Assembly (NCBI RefSeq): GCF_030269925.1
Contig: NC_085109.1
Location: 6,820,001 to 6,884,000 of the forward strand
Length of the DNA stretch: 64,000 nucleotides
DNA from: Bombyx mori
Taxonomy: Eukaryota > Arthropoda > Insecta > Lepidoptera > Bombycidae
Direction: 5' to 3'
In this document: in pieces, positions 1-12,800 of the stretch
Layout: the number at the start of each line of letters is the position of its first letter
How positions within the stretch are numbered: position 1 is the stretch's first letter
Made by a program: the position numbers and the translations under genes
Notes under the pieces: generated by a model
The model's database searches: none
What the model was told of the DNA's origin: nothing
Seen by the model: the letters and a program-made list of their open reading frames with translations, nothing else

Positions 1-1978
1 ACCTCTACCAGACACAAAATTCTCTCAGAGAGGACAATTACATTATTAAATAGGAGACAAATGTTACAAAAAACGCCAAGGAAGTCACGATTAGAAAAAA
101 ACGAACTTAGCGCACTTTATAAACTGACGAGTAAATACATAAAATATGACTATAAAACCTACCGAAATCAAAAAATACAAACATACCTTACACAGGGAAA
201 AAGTTTCAAAAAAGCGATAAAACAACTTCGAACAAATAAAACTTGGATTGAGGGATTAAACCAATCAGGACAAACAACCCACAGCCGTAGAGAAATAATT
301 AATATTGCTACAGAATTTTATAAAAACCTTTACAGTGCGAATATAAAACAAATAAACAACAATAAACAGGAATCATACGACAATACCGAAAATAATAATA
401 TAAACTATATAGAGGAACTTGAGATTATACAAGCAGCTGATAAGTTAAAATTTGAGAAGAGCCCAGGCCCAGATTTCATTACTAATGAAGCAATCAAACA
501 TGGATGTGAAATACTTGCATCACCACTGGCCTCATTATTTAATCTGATACTCAAAACTGCGAATATACCTGCACAATGGTCAGAATCCATTATAATCTTG
601 CTGTATAAAAAAGGTAACCCTAATGACATCAGCAATTACAGGCCAATAAGCCTTTTGGCAACTATTTACAAGCTTTTCTCTTCCATAATTAATCGACGAA
701 TATCTGAAACTTTAGAAAAGAGACAGTCCATAGAGCAAGCTGGCTTCTGTAAGGGATATTCAACCGTAGACCACATACACACGCTGGAACTTATTATCGA
801 AAAATACCAAGAGAAGCAAAGACCGCTCTATATAGCTTTTATAGATTACCAGAAGGCTTTCGACACAATTTCACACACAAGCATATGGGAGGCATTAAAT
901 CAACAAGGAGTGGAAAGTGAGTATATACAAGTTATAAAAAATATATATAAGAACAGTGTCAGTAAAGTCAAACTGGAAACAATTGGCCCTGATTTGATTT
1001 TAACATCAATAGAGGAGTGAGACAAGGGGATCCATTGTCTCCAAAACTATGTATTGCAGTATTGGAATCAATTATAAATCAATTAGACTGGAAAAACTAT
1101 GGCTTGTATATCAAAGGTGACTGCCTAAGTCATCTAAGGTTCGCAGATGACTTAGTACTGCTGTCTGAAACCGGTGGTAACTTAGAGCGCATGATACAGT
1201 CATTACACGAAGCTAGCAGACAAGTCGGATTAGAAATTAATCTGAAAAAAACAAACATCATGACAAACAGTTGTAGAAGAACCATCTCACTAGAACACAA
1301 ACCAATACTGTACGTGGAACAATATATCTACTTAGGAAAGCAGATAGCACTGGACAACAATAGCAATGAACTAGAGGTGTAGCGCAGAACAAGAATTACG
1401 TGGAATAAGTTCTGGAGTTACAGAGAAGTAATGAAAAGTAACATGCCAACAGAAGTGAAAAAGAAAATCATGGACACTTGTATATTGCCGTGTCTTACAT
1501 ACGGTTGCCAGACGTGGAAATTTACGCGTAACATTAAAAATAAATTAACAACGTGCCAGAGGGGAATGGAACGCAGCATGCTCAACATAAAAAAGACACA
1601 CAGAGTGCGTCATACAAAGATAAGAAGCATAACCAAAACAGTGGACGCTCTCAAATATGCTCAAAGACTGAAGTTTAAGTGGGCTGGCCACGTAGCACGA
1701 CTCAGGGATGGGAGATGGACATCGAAAGTAACTGCATGGGACGGTCCACAGGGCAAGCGGCGCGTCGGCAGACCGTACACGCGTTGGGAGGATGATATTA
1801 GAAAGGTTGCTGGACCACACTGGATTTCTGTCGCCAGAGACAAAGCAGAGTGGAAATCTTTGGAGGAGGCCTTTACCTGAGAGGGGTCCATACATATATT
1901 ATATAAACTAATTGTACAAAAAAAAAAAATTTTTTATTGCATGGAATAAAAGGCTTATTATTATTATTATTATTATGT
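1..1978 (+). pseudogene. RTE-like non-LTR retrotransposon, endonuclease-RT 3' part, broken
   Basis: Reading frame is open from base 1, so the element continues past the window edge. Frame 1 runs to 1020 and includes the reverse transcriptase palm with FIDYQKAFD (catalytic Asp). A frameshift near 1017 moves coding to frame 3, with QGDPLSP and the catalytic FADDLVLL. A TAG stop at 1380 then interrupts the same frame, and coding resumes to 1880 with the thumb and C-terminal region (GRPYTRWEDDIRK). The 3' UTR ends in a TTA microsatellite tail (about 1957-1978), as is usual for RTE-type LINEs. Two lesions make it inactive. Confidence 0.85.
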
Positions 1979-2089
1979 GAGTAGAAAACGTACCCGTTAT
2001 GTTTATAATTAGCATTCAGTTGAAGTATTTCACTATAAAGGGATGCTGATTAGGATAAAAGATATTAGGATAACAAGTCAGCGCTGACT

Positions 2090-2720
2090 CTTGTTGCAAG
2101 ATATCATTTAGCTGCCCGAGCGCCTCCGAAGGAGACCTATTACAAGCTGCTTCGCGAATGCATTTACTGCTGGATCCGAATCGCAATTATCTGAGACTAG
2201 CGGCCCGCTCCGGCTCCGCTCTGCTCTTTAACAAAATTTGCAACGACGTTGGTTTATTTAAAAAAATTAAAGAACACTTATTGCGGCATAGCTATAATAG
2301 TTAAAAATATGCTTTCCCGACTTTTTTTGTAAATAATAATGTGTTCTACAAAGTCGTAGTACATTATTTTATTTTATCATCAATATTTTTCGCAGGGCAC
2401 GCGATGTAAAGAATATTTTAAGTAATTTTTTTACACCTTGAGTTTCATTTTGGACTTTTAGTGAGGATCTCAAACTTTTTTCAAAAAAATTATAGCTTAT
2501 GTCACTCGGGAATAGTGTAGCTTCCAAACAGTGAAAGAATTTTTCAAATTGGTTCAGTAGTTTCGGAGCCTATTCAATACAAACAAACAAACAAATATTT
2601 CTTCTTTATAACATTAGTATAGAAGAACCGCCGAGAAACTGTATCTGCTGTTTGGGCTGTAGATATTCTAATATCACTGTTAGTGGATCGGAGGGATCCG
2701 TGAGAACGCGTCTGGAGAGT
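2090..2720 (-). mobile_element. Jockey LINE 3' remnant split by a Helitron
   Basis: Bases 2098-2196 and 2624-2715 match successive parts of the jockey 3' UTR seen intact at 27540-27790 (key words: cgcctccgaaggagacct, tgcttcgcgaatg, ggatccg). The interruption is exactly the Helitron at 2197-2623. Confidence 0.7.
2197..2623 (-). mobile_element. Non-autonomous Helitron (family A2)
   Basis: Minus-strand element starting TC-TATACTAATG at 2623 and ending in CTAG at 2197, preceded by a GC-rich short hairpin. The same family, about the same length, is at 41636-42074. No coding capacity. Confidence 0.75.
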
Positions 2721-4576
2721 TGTATTACTTTTACATTCGTGTCACGTTATAAATTATTTTATGGATAACGTGTTTCATGATTCAAAAATCAGACGCAAGG
2801 ATGATGAAGAAAAACGCATTGTCGCCAATTTAGCTTCAGTTCATACTTTATTTTATGATTTGCAAGTTACATTCACATTAATCTACTACACATGTAGGTA
2901 TATGGGTAACATTATATAATGTATTAAAAATTAAAAAAAATTTGTATTCATAAACATTGAGTTGACATAATTAATTAAATAGATTTACATAATAGCTAAA
3001 GGTTGTACATATTAAATATAAAATAAAACAGGATTTTCAAGCTTTTTTCTAGTACTGTTTTAAATATTCAATTCATAAAGCTAAAGTTGGATTACTTACT
3101 TTATTATTAGAAAAATTCATAACATTTGTAATTTGGTTAAATTTAATGTAAAATTTAATTATAAAAATACGACAATAATTTTGATTACAATACAATAATA
3201 CTTTAGTGATACATACGTGAACAGGGAAAGCAATACATTAGTTGATCTTTATTTGTATATTTTTTTAATTTTATGCCATGTTGCTATTCAAAGATACTTA
3301 ATTGCTTTTTTTATTGAATGATGATATCGAAATAGATTTTATGTCAATTAAAAGTGTCATCAAATATTTCGTAACCATCTTGGAAACTAGAAATGCTCGT
3401 AAAATATTGTGGAATATCGAAGTGTCAAGTTCGCTATGAGTTTAGAGTAACATTGATAAATATTTTTTTCGGATATGTAAACAACACCTTGTACAATTTT
3501 GTATGTCGCTACATAGAAGAGAAAAAATGTTGTTTATGACAGCTCCTGAGATTTATTTTTCATTCAATGATTTTTTATACAACAGATATGTTATCTTCAT
3601 AGTAACTGACTCTTCAAATCTGATCGCGCCATGTATATCTACATACCTACCGATATAGTGCACACACATGTTGACAAGTAGCATTAATGAAAAGTACAAA
3701 AGATGGGATAAGCGCGTGAGTAAAAAAGATAGCTATAATTGGAACGATTGCACTTGTTATATTATTATTGCATTTGCTTAGGTGCGACTAAAGACGAAAC
3801 GTCCCAATTGGCCTGTTTTCGAGTCTTCACTTGACGTGCGCTCGAAACATATCTGCTTCTTTTTACATATAAAATATCATTGTTTACAATAGTTTTAATA
3901 TAGATACAATATGATAGAAAGTGTCCTAATATATTTCTTGCTGTAACAAAACAATGAAACTTTGAAAGCAAACAGGCGATTTGGATGTACAAATTAAAAC
4001 GTCTGATATAAGTATTAAATATGTTGCTAAAAGAATGAAGGAAAAAAACGTTGTTTGGAAAAGACTGCGTTAAATAATGACGCAAAAAAGCACTTTTACA
4101 TTTACTATTCTCATGTTATATATAATAAAGTATAATTAGTAGCTAACTGTGCAACTTGTGCGCTTTCCGTATTCTCAAGAGACCCACTATCTTATCTAGA
4201 TCGCAGTTGATTAGAAAATTCAGACGTTTACATAATAATATGTTAAGGAAAACAGAATTGAAACAGTTTATACTAAAGTCATTTATATTTGAAGTAAGAA
4301 AATTCGTACTTATCTCAACATGTTTCAGTGTTATTAGCTAAAATTCTCATGTCGAAATAGTTTCAATAAAATGAATTCAAAATATTCTATTCCAATACGG
4401 CTCTAGCTGGAAGATCAGGAGCTGCCAAAACTCTTATCTACTCAGTCAATAGGGATTTAAGACATTTAAAATACAATACACGTTTATAAGTATCTACAAT
4501 AAGTTTTAAATTGAAGCAGTAGAGAAAACGGGCTGAGACGTGTTAATATTTTGGGAAAATCCAAACGATATTCATG
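2721..4576. other. AT-rich sequence, no gene or repeat recognised
   Basis: Long poly-A/T tracts and many stops on both strands. Open frames of up to 106 codons here show no recognisable domain and are taken as chance. Confidence 0.5.
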
Positions 4577-4795
4577 TTTTTTTTTTTTTTTTCTACCTAA
4601 ACTGGTAGCCTGGGGCGGCTATTCCAGCGTAACCGTAACTAGTAGGTGAGCTCACGGGGCTCAAACCTGACGACGATGCTAACACGAACCCTAGCAAGAG
4701 TCGTGCTTCGCAGAATCTACCACCGGATCGGAATCGCGACCCACTGAGAAGATCCGGCGAGAAACTCAGTGGGCTGTGTCTGAGTGTAATATTCT
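4577..4795 (-). mobile_element. Jockey LINE 3' end (subfamily B)
   Basis: Poly-T then ctacctaaactgg and a 3' UTR with ggtgagctcacggggctc, ctagcaagag and gatccggcgagaaactc. Minus-strand orientation with a poly(A) tail at 4577-4592. Same 3' end as copies at 16370, 30372 and 46140. Confidence 0.7.
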
Positions 4796-5820
4796 ATGAG
4801 TGCTATTGTTTCGCACTCGACAATTAATATTCCAGTCATCGAAAATTAATAAAGCGTTTGCTTGATGAATTAATGAAAGATACGATATTGTTTGCTGGTA
4901 TTATTATAATGGAATTCATGCTTGTAGAATAAGGTTTATTTTATTTATCGAGCTCATTCTGATTACATCGCAGTATCTGTACGTATTTAGTTTAAAAATT
5001 ATCACCGAACAAAAGAACAAAGTTAATGACTGTTTGTTGGATATGTAGATATGAGAATTAATTTCTTTCACTCTATATCAGATCAATTTGTGATTTTTAT
5101 TACAGTTTCTGTGTATTGATGTTCATGTTCATTTCATGATGTGTCCTTTCTTAAAACTCTCCCATTTTAGCTGGTGACAAAGTTAAAATGAATTGCAATA
5201 ACTGAGTCTATAGGGTAAGTATAATTAAAAGCCACAAAATTATCAATATTTGTTTACTTTCTGTCGTTCGTGATTTAAGGCAGAATTATCCTAAACAAAT
5301 TTTTTGTATTGTCCCCATTCTGAACTATTTTGCTGTCCCATGAAAAGGTTTTTTGATTTTTTTGTTAGTAGCCGCAAGATTTTAATGAGGCACACAAACA
5401 TTCAAATAGTGAAGAGTTCACACGAATGGAATTTAATAGTTAAATACAATACAAAAGTGAGGCATGTCGCCTGAATTACTCGTTTTGTTATTATCTGAAA
5501 AATAAAATCACAAGGTACAAACACACCTTCTGATACATTTACTGAAATTACGAAATGTTGCTTTGTTAAAATACTCATAAAATTCACATTCCGTATTGTG
5601 TATTTATAAAATTCAACTTCGGTATTTTTTTATTAGATTTTTGTCAAATTGGAACGTTCGGTTTCAAATGTGCTCACTCAACACTAATGGTTTCAAGCAA
5701 CCTTTGATTGCGACAACATATTCCCTTTACGAGTATAATTCTCCTTATATATATTTTTGTTGGGAATGGTTAATTTATAAAATTTCAATAACTGACTTAA
5801 GAAGCAAGCATATCTGAGTA
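4796..5820. other. AT-rich sequence, nothing recognised
   Basis: No convincing coding sequence, RNA gene or known repeat on either strand; frames of 60-73 codons have no family resemblance. Confidence 0.5.
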
Positions 5821-5985
5821 TTTTTATTTTTTATTGCTTAGATGTGTGGACGAGCTCACAGCCCACCTGGTGTTAAGTGGTTACTGGAGCCCATAGACAT
5901 CTACAACGTAAATGCGCCACCCACCTTGAGAAATAAGTTTTAAAGTCTCAGTACAGTTACAACGGCTGCCCTGCCCTTCAAACCG
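5821..5985 (-). mobile_element. Bm1 SINE, 3' part
   Basis: Contains the Bm1 3' body (attgcttagatg, cacagcccacctggtgttaa, aatgcgccacccaccttgag) in reverse orientation with an A-tail. 5' truncated, without the tRNA-like head. Confidence 0.8.
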
Positions 5986-7211
5986 AATTATTATTAGATG
6001 TATTTCCAATTATTTATTAGTAATTTTGAGTAATGGGATGTCGGAAAATAGCATTACAATTATCGCCGAAATTGGTGTCGCATTATGTGGCGTAATCGCT
6101 TCATTATTATTCATTAATCTGTATTAAAATATCACCCGTCATGATATCCTATCATTTAATTTGTGAATGTTACCACAACCTTTTATGACACTCGATAAGA
6201 GTAAAGGCTTTTTTTTTTAAATAAATAGCTGCTTGCATTCCATACGTTACGCTATTTTTTTATTTCGAAAATATAGGTATTATATATTTGTGTATGGGTG
6301 ACGCGCTATACAAAGTAAAATTCTAATGTGTGAGTGATAATGCAGTCATAGACACAGCTGCCGCGTATTAACATACATAAAAACAATCTACATCAATTAA
6401 TTTAGTTATTGTAATATATGAATATTTAAAAAAAAACTAATATTAATTTTTTTTTATCTAATATTTAAAAAAAAAGACATGCCCGCTGAGTTTCTTGCCA
6501 ATTCTTCTAAGGACGGAGGCTAGTTCTTGTAACTTGGCGGTAGTTCTTTTGACGTTCAACAGGTATGTACTTTCATTTATGTTGAATAATTTTTTTTTGA
6601 TTTGATTTGATATCCTTCCTAAAATGCAAGAACATGACACACATGTTCCTATAACGGTTTATAGTATAAACGAGAATTTCCAAAGCATATTTGACGTAGC
6701 TATTTCATAATTTATTTGTAGCTCATTATTAGCTTGCAAGTTCGAAATTTAAATGTTTACGACACTTCACAACCGCATTATCGGCACGTAACGTGTTTCT
6801 ACCGCACGTGTATCGGTTTTATATATAAGTGGAGTTGACAGTTTGACTAATGAGGCATAGAGTTGCACGAAAGGCCCTTACCGGATAATGACGAGCCACA
6901 AACAAGTATTAAACCTTTATTACCATCAAAATTCGTTTAGTAAAAGGCATTTCGGCGTACAGGTTAAATCAATTTGATGTACCGTAAAATAATATTGTTT
7001 CGTGTACAGGCAATGAGATTGTAAAATATTTACTTCAATGTTTATCAGTTGTGTTCCATTTGGACATTGTATTTAAATAAATAAATCTGTAGGTACAACT
7101 TGAAGAATATGTTCTAGTCTTTCTCTCACGTTTTTTAAGTAACGAAGACAAACGAATACTTTTAAGCTAAATTAGAATTAGTTTTAAAATGAAAAAATAA
7201 ATAATACAAAT
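5986..7211. other. AT-rich sequence, nothing recognised
   Basis: Low-complexity A/T runs; no gene, tRNA or recognised transposon. Confidence 0.5.
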
Positions 7212-7507
7212 CTAGCTGACCCGGCAGACTTCGTACTGCTTCGATCGATAAATAAAAGACCTAAACTTTTGTATAAAATAACCTTAAAAGTAGCTTAAAA
7301 CAAACACAAGGAATCCATCCGACGGAGGACACATAAAAGGAAAAACAAAATTGTTATTTTTATTTAATTCCGAGCATTTTCATATTTATTTACCTTTTAA
7401 ACCTTCTCTGGACTTCCACAAATAATTCAAGACCAAAATCAGCCAAATCGGTCCAGCCGTTCTCGAGTTTTAGCGAGACTAACGAACAGCAATTCATTTT
7501 TATATAT
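7212..7507 (-). mobile_element. Non-autonomous Helitron (family B)
   Basis: Minus-strand copy ending ...CGGGTCAGCTAG (3' end at 7212). Body words cgataaataaaagacc and ccagccgttctcgagtttta recur at 21033-21334 and 33601-33891. The 5' few bases are changed where it meets the next Helitron. Confidence 0.75.
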
Positions 7508-7512
7508 AACTA

Positions 7513-9580
7513 CTAGTTGACCCGGCAAACGTTGTCTTGCCATATATAAGATTTCTAGAGAATTTCTAGTGTAGAAAAAAAATGACTAACTTATTGGAAG
7601 TGTATAAGGATGTGGAATATGAGTGAAAAAGGCCTGGAGCGCTGTGAACGATGAGGGAATGTTGTTTAAAAATAACAAAACACCAAACATTAATTGTTTT
7701 AATTTATTAAAAGTAATAATTATATATATAATTAATTCATTACATAATAATAATCTCTTAATGCTGCAGCGTGAACAATATTTTTTGTTAGCCCGTCTTT
7801 AGCTAATACAAACAAACTTGATGGTTTACCCACTCGAGAGCATGCAACGTATAATTGTCCGTGTGAAAAACATGGTGTGCTCAAATCTAAGCCACAAACA
7901 GACATTGTTTGGCCTTGGGATTTATTAATAGTCATTGCAAATGCCAATCTAATCGGAAATTGAATACGCTTAAATTGAATTGGCACATCTGTGGGTATAA
8001 TAGGTATTCGTGGTATCAATATATTTTCACCTCGAAACTTGCCATTTGTAATGGTGCCTTCGATAACTTTTTTCATTATTTTTTTAATGACTAATCGCGT
8101 ACCGTTGCATAACCGTGGCGGGTTCAAATTACGAAGCAAAATAATTGGAGATCCAACCTTCAATTGTAAGTTATGTGGTGGCATGCCTGGCAAATCCAGT
8201 GAGTTCAAAAACTCTGTTGGAAAATTTACAGATTCAGTGTCATCGCAAACTGTATCAATAGATTTATATGATACCAAGCCCCCTGGCAATAACTGTGGTA
8301 TCTTCAGATTTGAAATGTCAACGACCACATTTTTTGCAGCTAACATTGCTCTTTCTGCAAGCCACTCGAGATTTATGTAATTCGTGTGTACATCGGGAAA
8401 TATTTGTTCAATGAGAGCATCTTGCGAATCAATGATAGTGCAGAAATCATTCGCTAATTTTATGTATCCAGTTTCAGCTATAGTGACTTTTCCATCGCCA
8501 ATATTTAAGAGTTGTTTTGAGAATGTTTCAGCGGATGGATTTTGAAGCATTTGAACGTGCATATTTACTTTCAGCTGTACTATTTCAACATTACGCCACA
8601 ATGTCGATGATTTTAAGCAGGCGTTGATTTCACCAGCGTATGTTGAACGTGGAATGACGGGAAGTGTTTATCTAAAGTCACCTGAAAGGACTGACCGAGT
8701 GCCACCAAATAGTTTGTCGTTGTTTTTAATATCTTTCAATGTCCTGTTCAACGCCTCAAGCGAATGTTTGTGTGCCATGGTACATTCATATTTTCCACTC
8801 TAAGCACCGCCATGTCACTGCCTTTATGGACATAATTGCAAATATATTTGATGCTTTTCACAGAACTGCAGAACTCAACATTAATATGAGCATTGTATGT
8901 TTTGCTCAGCAGGGGTGAATATGGCACGACCTAACGATTGTCAATATCAATGTCTGTGTTGCTGATGTTTTTAATAAATGATTGTCCGCCATTATCTGGA
9001 TTCCTTCGACGATATGTTGGATATCCGTCGACATTTGTGATTGTATCGTTAGTGAAATCTTTAGGGATTTTTTTTGTAGATTTTCCATGTGACATGCAAG
9101 GCGATGAACTAAAAATGTTTAACTACTACGCTTGAAGCATAAACACTAATAATAGCCGAAAACTGTAGAGGTAACATCCCTACTCCGTGCTGTTTACTGG
9201 GTCAGAAGTGACACCTGTAGACATCTGGCGGGGATAACTAATTAAATGACGATTGATCAGTTTTCGACCGGAGAGGAAAAATGATGAAATTACTAAAATG
9301 GCTATTAAAAAATAAGGGTTGATCGTAGAAGAGTGAAAATTGAGGATTGTATGTATTTTTGTATGTTGTATCATAAAAAAATAGAAATTAAAAATTTTGT
9401 CTAAAAAATAAATAAAAAATTTAGGGGTGGACTACCCCTAACATTTAGGGGGATGAAAAATAGATGCTGGCCGATTCTCATAGATACCGGATAAGCACAA
9501 AAAAATTCATCAAAATCGGTCAAGCCGTTTCGGAGGAGTATGGCAACGAAAACTGTGACACGAGAATTTTATATATTAGA
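7513..9580 (-). mobile_element. Helitron with decayed Rep/helicase coding region
   Basis: 5' end TCTAATATATAAAATTC at 9580 and 3' end CGGGTCAACTAG at 7513, flanked by A and T on the element strand as expected for Helitron insertion. It encloses Rep and PIF1-helicase remnants. At about 2.1 kb it is much shorter than intact autonomous Helitrons (5 kb or more), so most of the coding region is deleted. Confidence 0.85.
7732..9112 (-). pseudogene. Helitron Rep-helicase protein remnant
   Basis: Reading down the minus strand, 9112-8795 encodes Rep-domain sequence with VDGYPTYRRR, then a TAG at 8933-8931 (usually Trp) in NR-stop-VVPYSPLLSK, then KYICNYVHKGSDMA, the Rep tyrosine region. Near 8790 the frame changes and jumps to ECTMAHKHSLEAL, helicase motif II, showing an internal deletion. 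A TAA at 8670-8668 replaces the Gln of GDFRQTLP. The rest, 8601-7732 (289 codons), is open and holds TINKSQGQT and LYVACSRV, the last PIF1 helicase motifs. In active Helitrons Rep nicks DNA and the helicase unwinds it for rolling-circle transposition; this copy cannot. Confidence 0.85.
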
Positions 9581-9714
9581 TATAGGTATAGAAGAAGAAG
9601 ATAAGTAAACTTATTTTCGTACATATTTTAATAATATTATGTCTTTTGCATACCCGTTTCGTCAACTGCTTCTTACACAAACGCTAAAGGGTCATTAGTT
9701 TTGGCCGGGTCGAT
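9581..9714 (-). promoter_or_regulatory. 3' UTR and possible poly(A) signal of the synaptotagmin-like gene
   Basis: AT-rich sequence between the stop codon and the Helitron 5' end at 9580. On the minus strand it contains ATTAAA near 9630, a common variant poly(A) signal. The true cleavage site cannot be seen from sequence alone, and the transcript might extend into the Helitron. Confidence 0.35.
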
Positions 9715-9842
9715 TTAGTTGGTGAGCGGGTGCCATTGTTTGACTTGTTCCATCGGCGATGCCAGCGCAGAGTTCCAATGTTGGAGGGCTCGGCCGCGAG
9801 CGAACATGTACGAGCCTAGGACAAACTTACCGAGAAGGCGGT
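9715..9842 (-). CDS. Synaptotagmin-like gene, exon k (C2B end and stop)
   Basis: 128 nt including TAA. Acceptor GTTCCAG. Encodes RLLGKFVLGSYMFARGRA, then a helix, then WHPLTN and stop. LGxxxLG, the HW pair and WHxL are standard for the end of a synaptotagmin C2B domain. This is the terminal coding exon; downstream there are only about 135 bases before a Helitron. Confidence 0.95.
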
Positions 9843-12800
9843 CTGGAACAAAGGTAGCATTATCTATATTTTTATTATTAATACGTGAAGCAAAAACTTT
9901 GTACTACACTGCTTTAGAAAATAAACAGTTTTTTTCATTTCCTGAACATTTTACATTTTCAGAGATGTGCCCTTTTAGAAATTGCATATTCAATTGTATT
10001 AAACACATCGGACCGAAATCAAACCAAATGCGCGGCGCAGCGGTACTAGGGCAAAAATAGAATAGTGACTCAACATAGAATGCGTTCGTCAACACGAATT
10101 AATTATGTATTTCTATTGCAAAATTCAGTTCCTGCCGGTGGGATTTGACCTCGCACAGTGACCTCGTTCGATCCGATTACAGCGGGTGTCTCATCCTTAA
10201 GCCATGGCGAGCTTATACAGCTTGGTGAATCGTCACGTTTTAATAAAAAAAAATAGATAACGTAATTCAAATATAAACCAACAGTCGAACAGGGTATAGT
10301 GTTGAACGAAGCGCGTCTTCATCTTTTACATTCACTAATATTAACTTACTTAAGCGACAGGTATTTACGTTAAGCTTAGCACAGATTAATTTCTGCTTAT
10401 ATTAAGGTTAAATTATTCCTTTTCGGCTTCAAGACCGATTATCTGTGGCGATAAGTCAACATTACATAAATTATTTGTCGACTTTTTTGTAGGTACTTGA
10501 AAATAGTTCCATGAACTTTTAGCTTTTTTATTTGAGAAGAATATCAACCAAATATGTTTATGACCTGTCAACTAAAACCAATTGGCACTGTGCTAGAAAA
10601 TCGTTCTCAAACTTCCTTCGATTGAACTTTCGTTTATGTAATTGAAGGTCAAAAATATGTTTTATTTCAGCCGTGAAGCAGTAATGCGTTTCGGTTTGAA
10701 GGGCGGGGCAGCCGTTGTAACTATACTGAGACCTTAGAACTTATATCTCAAGGTGGGTGGCGCATTTACGTTGTAGATTGGGTTCCAGTAACCACTTAAC
10801 ACCAGGCGGGTTTTAAGATCGTACACCCATCTAAGCAATAAAAAAAAATAGCCTTAGCAAAACAATACTTGTTTACAAGAAACAAAATGGTTCATCAGTT
10901 TTCGGTCCTCAAAAACAAAATTACTTCCTCGCGTTTGTTTTTGTTCAAAGAAAATAACAGGATATTACAAAACCTTGCACCGATACAAAGAGCAGACGAT
11001 GCTTACGGATGTTTATCGTCCAATTCTCGTAATTGGCACAAGGTAAGGAGACCTGTAATGGTTGCTAAAGTGCTGCTTTACGTATTGTTCTACAAGAGTT
11101 TCAACCAAAATTGGGAAACAAAAGCATACTCTATTGCTTTAAATCAAAATGGGATTTGATCGAGTTTTAAGCCTAATGAATAAAAGAATAATTAATAAAT
11201 AAAGCCCGCTGGTGGTATGTTAAATACAGCTTTGTGACCGAATGTTACCCACACTCCACCATTTTATTTGAAAGGATATGCCATTCATGTTTACTGGATT
11301 CAGATTATTTACACCGAGCGGGAGTTCGTGTCCCTCGAAAAGTAAAATTAATTCATTTCAAATTTGAACTAAGAGCATACAGAATTAAAAGCGATTTCCA
11401 ATCGAAAATTTGGACCTAATCTTTTTTAACTTACTGCTTCTACTACTACTACTGCTACTACTACTACTACTTCTTAAAGTTTCCATTATTTCATTGTCCC
11501 TATTAGGATTCGTTTGGATCTTTGAGCCTAATTAAATTGAGACTTATGGTTATGATCCTAAACGTCAGATAATTTTAGGGTATAGCTATCATGATTTTGA
11601 ATTGCTCATTCAGTAAAATTAAAAAGGTAGATGCAGTAGTAAAATCATTTCGCAAAAGTAGACTTTTAGTACTTAGAAATCGATTATTTTCCAGCCATCA
11701 TGCTCGAATACAAATTAGAGTCATAATCGCAAAGGACATACGTAGGAAAAACCTCTAGCGATTTTCCTTACGAAGTTTGATTATATACTTATTCCGCCCT
11801 TATAAATCCTCGCGTTAAAACATGCAAATTAAAATAACGATTACTTTGAAAATTTCCAGCCTCAAGACTTGGAAGTTGATTAATCACCCGAAATACTTCC
11901 GCGTATAAAATGTTAATTTGTTAGCGTTTCCGGCTCGTTACTGAGATCCTAAGCGCTTTGGAAAGGTGAGCTGTATTTCGTTAATAAAAAATGAGACTTA
12001 ATGTTGGACCGGAGTGCTGAGAATGTGTCAGAGCGTCTATTTTCGGTTTCTCACGAAATCTAGAAGTCGTTTATAGTAAATGCGAAAACCTATGCTATTT
12101 ATTGAAGAGTACATCACTCAGGCTTATTTCTGTCACGAAGCAGACACGCATCCCAGTTTGAGGGGTGGGGTGATCTTATACTCGTACATTGCAATTGGTT
12201 TTGAAGTCATCATAGCTTAAAGGATAAGAGGTACGATGAACTCTATTAAGCTGTGTGACAATACTGTTCGAATCCCACAGGTAAGTGCCAATTAAAACAG
12301 GAACTTTTTAAACTATATTGCATTATCAAACTATTATAAAAAACACTAGATTCTTGTCGTAATCTTAATGGTACTTCAGAAATATTAAACATATAAACTA
12401 TTACAGTTTTTAATTGAAATAAAAAATGCATTTTTGTAAGAACTTCTCCAGAGCCTACACGACAAAACAGATTTAAAATTCAGTTATTAATTGCATTTAA
12501 ATACGGCTTTTCTGCCTAAAAAAAAGAAGGCGGTACAAACCCCCATAGCACGGTTTGCTTACAGTGTCCAAGATTGAATCACCCGTTAGCTAGTGAAATA
12601 GGCGTAGATTCTAATGGTGATGGATAGTGGGAAAATAGTCATATTAGCTTGAAAAGGCCGGGGCTGTATACCTTGAATTATTTGAAAGTGCCAAATCATT
12701 CTAAACAGTAGTAATAACAAATTACATGTCATGTAGCTGTATTGTTGGAGCTGGGAACTTAAGCCGCACGTGAATTTTCTTTAAATCCGTTTTGATAATT

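Noticed and set aside
1545..1895. Minus-strand frames of 116 and 76 codons
   Set aside because: Antisense to the RTE-like LINE; no protein features.
7991..8380. Plus-strand 129-codon frame
   Set aside because: Exact shadow of the Helitron helicase frame on the minus strand.
12200..12292. Possible tRNA gene with A- and B-box-like words
   Set aside because: No acceptor stem pairing; better explained as the head of a Bm1-like SINE.
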